From an uncultured Actinomycetes bacterium (GTDB taxonomy: Bacteria; Actinomycetota; Actinomycetes; Nanopelagicales; Nanopelagicaceae): DNA of 8,080 nt. The notes under the pieces are model-generated. The model worked only from the letters and a program-made list of their open reading frames with translations, searched no databases and was not told the origin of the DNA. Of the stretch, positions 6,601 to 8,080 are shown piece by piece; position 1 is the first letter of the stretch, and every line of letters starts with the position of its first letter. Location: the NCBI GenBank assembly GCA_903901905.1, contig CAIUSQ010000036.1:1-8080 (forward strand). Direction: 5' to 3'. The position numbers were made by a program, and so were the translations under genes.

Positions 6601-8080
6601 CGCTTGCACGTAATACTAATTGCGGCTGTTTGCGAAAATAAGCAGCTCGGGTCTCTGGACTTGATTTAATTCTTTTCCATTGGTTTGGGGTGCCCACGAA
6701 TGCCATTTTCAATACTTCAGTATCACCCTTGGTGAACGACTTTCGTGGCAATGTTTCAGTCTCACAAGCAAGTATGTTCGAGATTTCCGTTGCACCTTCA
6801 TGCAGAAATGTGATGCAATGGCCAGTGTGAAAATTGGCCTTCCTAATAGATGACTTGACCAGCGTGTCAAAAACTACGGCACGAGAAGTCAGAACTCTCT
6901 CAGCTACAGACAATGATCTTTGTGAACCTTTCATAACGATGCGATTAAATTCTGCGAGATTACCAAAGTCCCTGTATTTAAGATTATACAGCGGTGTAAT
7001 TCCAGATGAAACCTCCAACATGCAGTGATGACAAAGGATCATGGCTATAGATTCTGGTTCAGTCTGACGCACAAGATAATCCGAATACAGATATAGATAA
7101 ACTCCATTGATTATAGCACAATTGAGAATACTGCAAAACCGGCCAAGAGTGTACTGATGTAGATTACAATCTTCTATTCGGAACAAATCCAGTAGTGTTC
7201 TCAATGGTGTCTTTTTGTTACCGAATAAATCAGTATTCCAGCCTTTTTCCAAGTCGAAGAGTGGAATTGGGGTAAAGATACCATCTGCAGGATTGTTTGA
7301 CATCCCTGTAATACCACAAGAAGAACATGCACTGTAAAGTTGTGATGAATCCGTCGCGTGCATGAAACCTTCCATTGCATTCAAAAGCACCTTGTCAGAT
7401 AATGGGCCTACATTGGTCAGTCTCAACCTATCAGCTTCAGACAAAACAGCTTGACCGGTATCAGAATCAATGATCGTTTGCATAAAAGCATCACCATGAG
7501 CGTTGAATCCAGAACCAATAGCAAATCGTGCCTGAGCCGCAAAGGGGTCCTTATCAAACATGTTCAGAAATTCATTAGTTGGCATGAGCTCCCCAGAGGC
7601 ATGGTATTCCGATGTTTCGACTGCCAGCTGCAGATTTATTTGACGCTCCTGAGCTCTAGCACGAGCTCGCTGCACCGTATTTATCTGACGTAGACGGTCG
7701 TGCTCCGTTTCCGGTAAAGCTAGTCTGGCTATGACTCGATGAGATGTATCTTGTTGACGTATTAGTGACTTTTCAGTTTCGGAGAGGGTTTTCCTTGAGA
7801 CTGCTTGCGCCTTTGCATTCTTTGATAGTTTTGTAACTGAGTCAGAACCAATTGAATGTTTTGTTACTTTTAGGGCAGCCCTTGCTTCAGCACGTCGTTT
7901 AGTTTCCCGTTGACGAATTCTATCCTTATCTGCATCTGATAATTTTGCACGATAATTAGCTTTTGATTTTGACTGAGGTGATAGAAGCTTATCAGTGCTC
8001 AAAATTAAAGACGGTGGTTCGTTGCATGTACTTAAAGCTATTGTACTAGATGCAAATGTAAAAGGTATGTGCGTGGATGA
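695..8080 (-). CDS. Helitron Rep-helicase (DUF6570-like, HUH/Y2 Rep, PIF1 helicase), 5'-partial
   Basis: This is the transposase of a rolling-circle transposon: its Rep part should nick and join single-stranded ends through tyrosines and its SF1B helicase should unwind DNA 5' to 3'. The frame ends with TAG at 695-697. It is open to the window edge: the 26 codons at 8003-8080 have no stop and no ATG, and the codon at 8000-8002 is TTG, an unlikely eukaryotic start. The first in-frame ATG is residue 140 (7583-7585), but it would remove an arginine-rich repeat module, so the true start or an exon junction is probably outside the window. Order of parts: repeats (21-118), DUF6570-like region with CxxC pairs (about 222-495), acidic linker, Rep domain (766-1460; H1040/H1042, Y1359/Y1363), acidic linker, PIF1 helicase (about 1900-2435; Walker A 1946-1953). 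At over 2,430 residues it is longer than the roughly 1,500-residue bat Helraiser protein. No frameshift or internal stop is present and key catalytic residues are kept. The Helitron assignment is firm; host and activity are unknown. Confidence 0.95.
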   Translation of the reverse strand, partial: SSTHIPFTFASSTIALSTCNEPPSLILSTDKLLSPQSKSKANYRAKLSDADKDRIRQRETKRRAEARAALKVTKHSIGSDSVTKLSKNAKAQAVSRKTLSETEKSLIRQQDTSHRVIARLALPETEHDRLRQINTVQRARARAQERQINLQLAVETSEYHASGELMPTNEFLNMFDKDPFAAQARFAIGSGFNAHGDAFMQTIIDSDTGQAVLSEADRLRLTNVGPLSDKVLLNAMEGFMHATDSSQLYSACSSCGITGMSNNPADGIFTPIPLFDLEKGWNTDLFGNKKTPLRTLLDLFRIEDCNLHQYTLGRFCSILNCAIINGVYLYLYSDYLVRQTEPESIAMILCHHCMLEVSSGITPLYNLKYRDFGNLAEFNRIVMKGSQRSLSVAERVLTSRAVVFDTLVKSSIRKANFHTGHCITFLHEGATEISNILACETETLPRKSFTKGDTEVLKMAFVGTPNQWKRIKSSPETRAAYFRKQPQLVLRASVIKDYLEFKSAMDSNYADVEITSTLQSEGQLAEQLVLLQDELLETAIECDAEKEIVLDEQLHDNVATESTDRQLSSVINQSTEGCVTTVSNSLSTNNEAPGSVDFNLHNTPWGKVNDEASVQTHAKIKVEYGVDDTEVDDANSDCDDDEAGAKIDFVFMSPTVKHGSTSVSAFLDTVKRHCFPDKLDNQETDYYGPDFDPSFTNEFDQDDFEIEEDELWELRQEQDMEAYIDIHNNIQYGQTIMESVNDCLNNDLGVEEVAVDFDMPLRTNVNQELPQDVPLAPVAAPVHPVQVAADPMSEYGGGNQELLLKAFPDLFLLGKGLGPLSKRPSLSQRDLNHLLLHGDGRFGKSPQLLFLLFNQMQRSALNLRVGLKVDGKSESVRQFKELSNQPGWEDELVGLIRKPQSKEACDMAQKLLKITSSINSNVPWSPDQRSSARANLLAAISYTGAFSYFVTIAPGHNDSVLGLRISTIKNYNELDPIININFPLPSYQMRALNITNDPVAAARIYKLLIESFLIFLVGKKPSYLTKRDNTLPKSTDPNADVDSIGIFGKVYAFGLTNEEQAKGPEHGHSCLASDTGPLTLQKYLEDPKVLLMLTNRIDSIVRAYIPSKPNALFMSNVQSTKLPKCADYNKTPSRRDLRYRPDESHANDVIKDSIKSKVDLAVSKAALLKIPVSGSALDSGGSNLDSALFGSRDPVIIAKTDTVNVEQSHQDPDLLSDLELDTSKLDLLLLRRAVAVAVSNNIHCHSATCTKGPQGMLKCRMAYPRATCNRSTDLIEIEFDSNHNLPKARTQFSVKKQIVDGDSLQGLFDDRVIVLELFRPDDAYDASRCDEYSHVDENQQYWADFTPGVNSGMVSYSPALSAMFAANTNVEILGNAAQSKGATYYIIKYMTKDGGKIQSILPVLLAAHRKIKKYESKALDSGTPDRNFKHLMSVLMNSMNGKVEVGSETACCALLGLPSNIFSHEFIWTYIRAAIAFVKSTISEHWKRVGVLEEDQDDPCSMTDDPLIDVQRDDNSSQPAAVPVTTAMGLDEDVDLDCNTDNSNGDNEAGNREIIPPQNAGDDITTISQIDHYVYRGTELSHLSLYEWAGTVRVCPQPKSNVTTTVTATLTLNSVRNDGETLNDTIDDNDHDEITEGVAGQVLGRQKNKTFEFDEGHPLKGRYFQRLRSKQHIPMLAGGPSPRHPGVNDHSREWRRKANEFASYFLTLHRPFSIHDITDPDMISLNYEALIKYVNFLEISNELIDKARLRWIKIAAQGMSIKASQLKLLSAFRGRCTHYWNGGNLSQLLAAGDGINEHPLVDVPVERSIGLENLQDLKDIYCSFSDENAIIRAAIKSHINVALTQLSWLDSTRSQIMTSETVPLASAIPARSDNGGFDSSIPTLRAVYKRVTEYRRGDEDVTDMEDQSTTETAMPDVQPLDFIVDETIDASLNANQAEAMKLCLQYYNSLERHLQDRGNHLIPEPLQLVIMGRAGSGKTYFIKKLQEAIHRPGAILCTAFTGVAATLLPIAYTVHSAFGFKLEDNSAKANFVSSLTNPIQRPMSGKRAQSARFRFAKDLRFLIIDEFSMLPAHLLVNIDDRLRHWTEKPLLPFGGVSVILMGDEFQLFPVGMSLITASLDIRNQAGQLFNRFRRLRFHNPERSGDPVLNAALEYFRDTTCKHPVVSSGILNLLAPLRRSDTADPLWLDATIVVPGNEQRYAINLSRAVAMAARTGQPVIAWKLPLHPDSVGVIESIALRHETTSKKLLEDENETTVFFVKGANAIVCENIATDLRIANGTRCIMHSILLNPSSAEFHWEKIRQVAPGDIYWLPDDATPLYLNVEFVNLSEDEWNPLMTIVPGSVVIPMPLCERNRCKLAKTLDLASCKCCYYNYGIELAFAVTFYKVQGCTLDRIILDLNHVGGHSKTVDLSSLYVGLSRVREFEHIRVLPITGTTREFLSGLRFKDALVRWCLNAPQDAL
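698..2305 (-). other. PIF1-family SF1B helicase domain (protein region)
   Basis: Residues about 1900-2435 form a complete helicase. Q-motif-like 'LNANQAEAM' begins at 1906; Walker A GRAGSGKT is at 1946-1953 (2144-2167). The 'TAFTGVAA' and 'TVHSAFGF' blocks follow, then Walker B with D2039-E2040 (1883-1888), motif III 'GDEFQLFPV' at 2076-2084 (1751-1777), a motif V block 'TFYKVQGCTL' at 2357-2366, and motif VI 'YVGLSR' with R2394 (821-823). Motif V has Tyr and Val where many PIF1 proteins have His and Ser. A C-x-C-C cluster (C2341, C2343, C2344) sits just ahead of it. The family uses ATP to unwind DNA 5' to 3'; in Helitrons it should displace the nicked strand. The protein ends about 40 residues after motif VI, so no Helentron-type endonuclease is fused. 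Confidence 0.93.
2306..3622 (-). other. Acidic linker and pre-helicase region (protein region)
   Basis: Residues about 1461-1899 lie between the Rep and helicase domains. The first 100 or so are Asp/Asn-rich and probably disordered. From about 1570 the pattern seen before the helicase in Helitron proteins appears: 'DHYVYRG', then 'LSLYEWAG', a His-Pro near the middle, an 'IPMLAGG' block and 'ASYFLTLHRPF'. The rest, up to about 1899, is helical-looking sequence without a motif I can name. Confidence 0.5.
3914..3928 (-). other. Catalytic tyrosine pair (Y1359-x3-Y1363)
   Basis: The tyrosine helix reads Thr-Tyr-Tyr-Ile-Ile-Lys-Tyr-Met-Thr-Lys, matching the Helitron Y2 motif Y-x2-K-Y-x2-K. Y1359 and Y1363 are the expected catalytic pair; Y1358 just before them is a third tyrosine. 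Confidence 0.85.
4268..4354 (-). other. Cys/His cluster between HUH and tyrosine motifs (putative zinc site)
   Basis: The segment starts H1217-C1218-H1219-S-A-T-C1223 and continues to K1232-C1233-R-M-A-Y-P-R and C1242. It corresponds to the 'HxH..TC....CRF..P' block that I recall in Helitron Rep proteins of the DUF6570-containing type. A structural zinc site is likely, using two histidines and two cysteines, but this is inferred from pattern only. Confidence 0.6.
4877..4885 (-). other. HUH metal-binding site (H1040-G-H1042)
   Basis: Codons for His-Gly-His lie in the context Gly-Pro-Glu-His-Gly-His-Ser-Cys, just after 'GLTNEEQAK'. This matches the usual Helitron block of a Gly-rich turn followed by H-hydrophobic-H. 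Glycine between the histidines and glutamate before them are unusual, since most family members have a leucine or another hydrophobic residue there. Confidence 0.85.
5708..6519 (-). other. Acidic low-complexity linker (protein region)
   Basis: This stretch, about residues 496-765, joins the DUF6570-like region to the Rep domain. It is rich in Asp and Glu, with dense acidic runs at about 595-612 and 669-690, and shows no recognisable fold. The end nearest the Rep domain is rich in Pro, Val and Ala. It is probably disordered and tethers the two domains. Confidence 0.5.
6520..7339 (-). other. DUF6570-like domain with paired CxxC motifs (protein region)
   Basis: Residues about 222-495 resemble the DUF6570 region found N-terminal to the Rep domain in many fungal, oomycete and animal Helitron proteins. 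Visible signs are C226-x2-C229, then C324-HH-C327 at the head of a conserved block. This is followed by an 'AERVL' helix region, a glycine-histidine strand around 394-395, a 'FVGTP' turn and a segment ending in a 'YADVEI' strand. The two CxxC pairs are about 95 residues apart and could bind one zinc ion, a reasonable but untested reading. The biochemical role of the family is unknown; a contribution to DNA-end recognition is a guess. The assignment is from memory of the family pattern without a profile search. Confidence 0.6.
7649..7942 (-). repeat. Three imperfect arginine-rich repeats in the protein N-terminus
   Basis: Residues 21-44, 73-96 and 96-118 share a pattern of about 24 residues: L-[SP]-[DE]-x-[DE] at the front, then [IL]-R-Q, x2-T, x2-R and x2-A-R near the end. 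Copies 2 and 3 are adjacent; a 28-residue lysine/serine-rich spacer separates copies 1 and 2. The composition (Arg, Glu, Gln, Ala) suggests amphipathic, possibly coiled-coil helices with positive patches. Comparable arginine-rich repeated N-termini occur in many animal Helitron proteins, as I remember them. A role in nuclear entry or DNA binding is only inference. Because the repeats precede the first ATG, they argue that coding begins upstream of it. Confidence 0.7.

Larger units (their letters stand above)
426..8080 (-). mobile_element. Helitron-type rolling-circle transposon, partial (5' end outside window)
   Basis: The element is identified by its single giant Rep-helicase gene: an HUH/two-tyrosine nuclease fused to a PIF1 helicase is diagnostic of autonomous Helitrons. 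It is read on the minus strand, so its 5' end lies to the right of 8080 and its 3' end in the left non-coding region. I place the 3' boundary at 426 because the minus strand there reads hairpin, 7-nt spacer, CTAG and then a flanking T, the arrangement expected of Helitrons that insert between A and T. That boundary is an inference from one short motif and could be wrong; the element may also continue to or past position 1. The coding part is uninterrupted, which argues for a young or selected copy. No terminal inverted repeats or target-site duplications are expected for this class and none were seen. Confidence 0.62.

Noticed and set aside
8000..8002. TTG as the start codon of the transposase
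   Set aside because: The frame is open upstream to the window edge and TTG initiation is unlikely in a eukaryotic nuclear gene, so it is used only as a numbering origin.
8061..8080. Minus-strand sequence at the window edge begins with TC, like a Helitron 5' end
   Set aside because: The coding frame runs through it without a start, and TC at an arbitrary window edge has no weight.
695..8080. Stand-alone PIF1 helicase or bacterial/viral replication protein
   Set aside because: The upstream HUH/Y2 Rep and DUF6570-like regions fused in one frame are specific to Helitrons; a cellular PIF1 has neither.

Overview
The window is dominated by one very long minus-strand reading frame (stop at 695, open through the right edge at 8080). 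It encodes the Rep-helicase protein of a Helitron-type rolling-circle DNA transposon, so the host is a eukaryote. Supporting this are an intron-free frame of over 2,430 codons, an AT-rich 3' flank with a short tetranucleotide microsatellite, no bacterial gene packing, and a domain order (DUF6570-like, Helitron_like_N with HUH and two tyrosines, PIF1 helicase) that I know only from eukaryotic Helitrons. I cannot name the species. Residue numbers below count from the TTG codon at 8000-8002 as residue 1; this is a numbering convention, not a claimed start.

Layout in transcription order (right to left). 8080-7586: N-terminal part without any ATG, carrying three arginine-rich repeats. 7339-6520: DUF6570-like region with two CxxC pairs. 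6519-5708: acidic, low-complexity linker. 5707-3623: HUH/Y2 Rep endonuclease with its internal Cys/His cluster. 3622-2306: second acidic linker plus the usual pre-helicase region. 2305-698: complete PIF1-family SF1B helicase, after which the protein ends at once. There is no appended endonuclease, OTU or RPA domain inside the window.

694-1 contains no gene. It holds an 8-bp AT-rich hairpin 77 bp after the stop (594-617), a TATG microsatellite (477-496), a candidate Helitron 3' terminus (bulged hairpin, 7-nt spacer, CTAG, then a flanking T; 426-457), and beyond that a perfect four-unit heat-shock-element-like array (276-293). If the terminus call is right, 1-425 is host DNA or another element and the 5' end of the transposon lies to the right of the window.

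Together, the Rep would nick and join single strands at the element ends and the helicase would unwind or displace the strand. All core catalytic motifs I can check are intact and the frame has no stop or frameshift, so this copy looks recent or functional. The main points of interest are the long HUH-to-tyrosine gap, the N-terminal repeat module, the open 5' edge, the candidate terminus, and the heat-shock-like array beside it.
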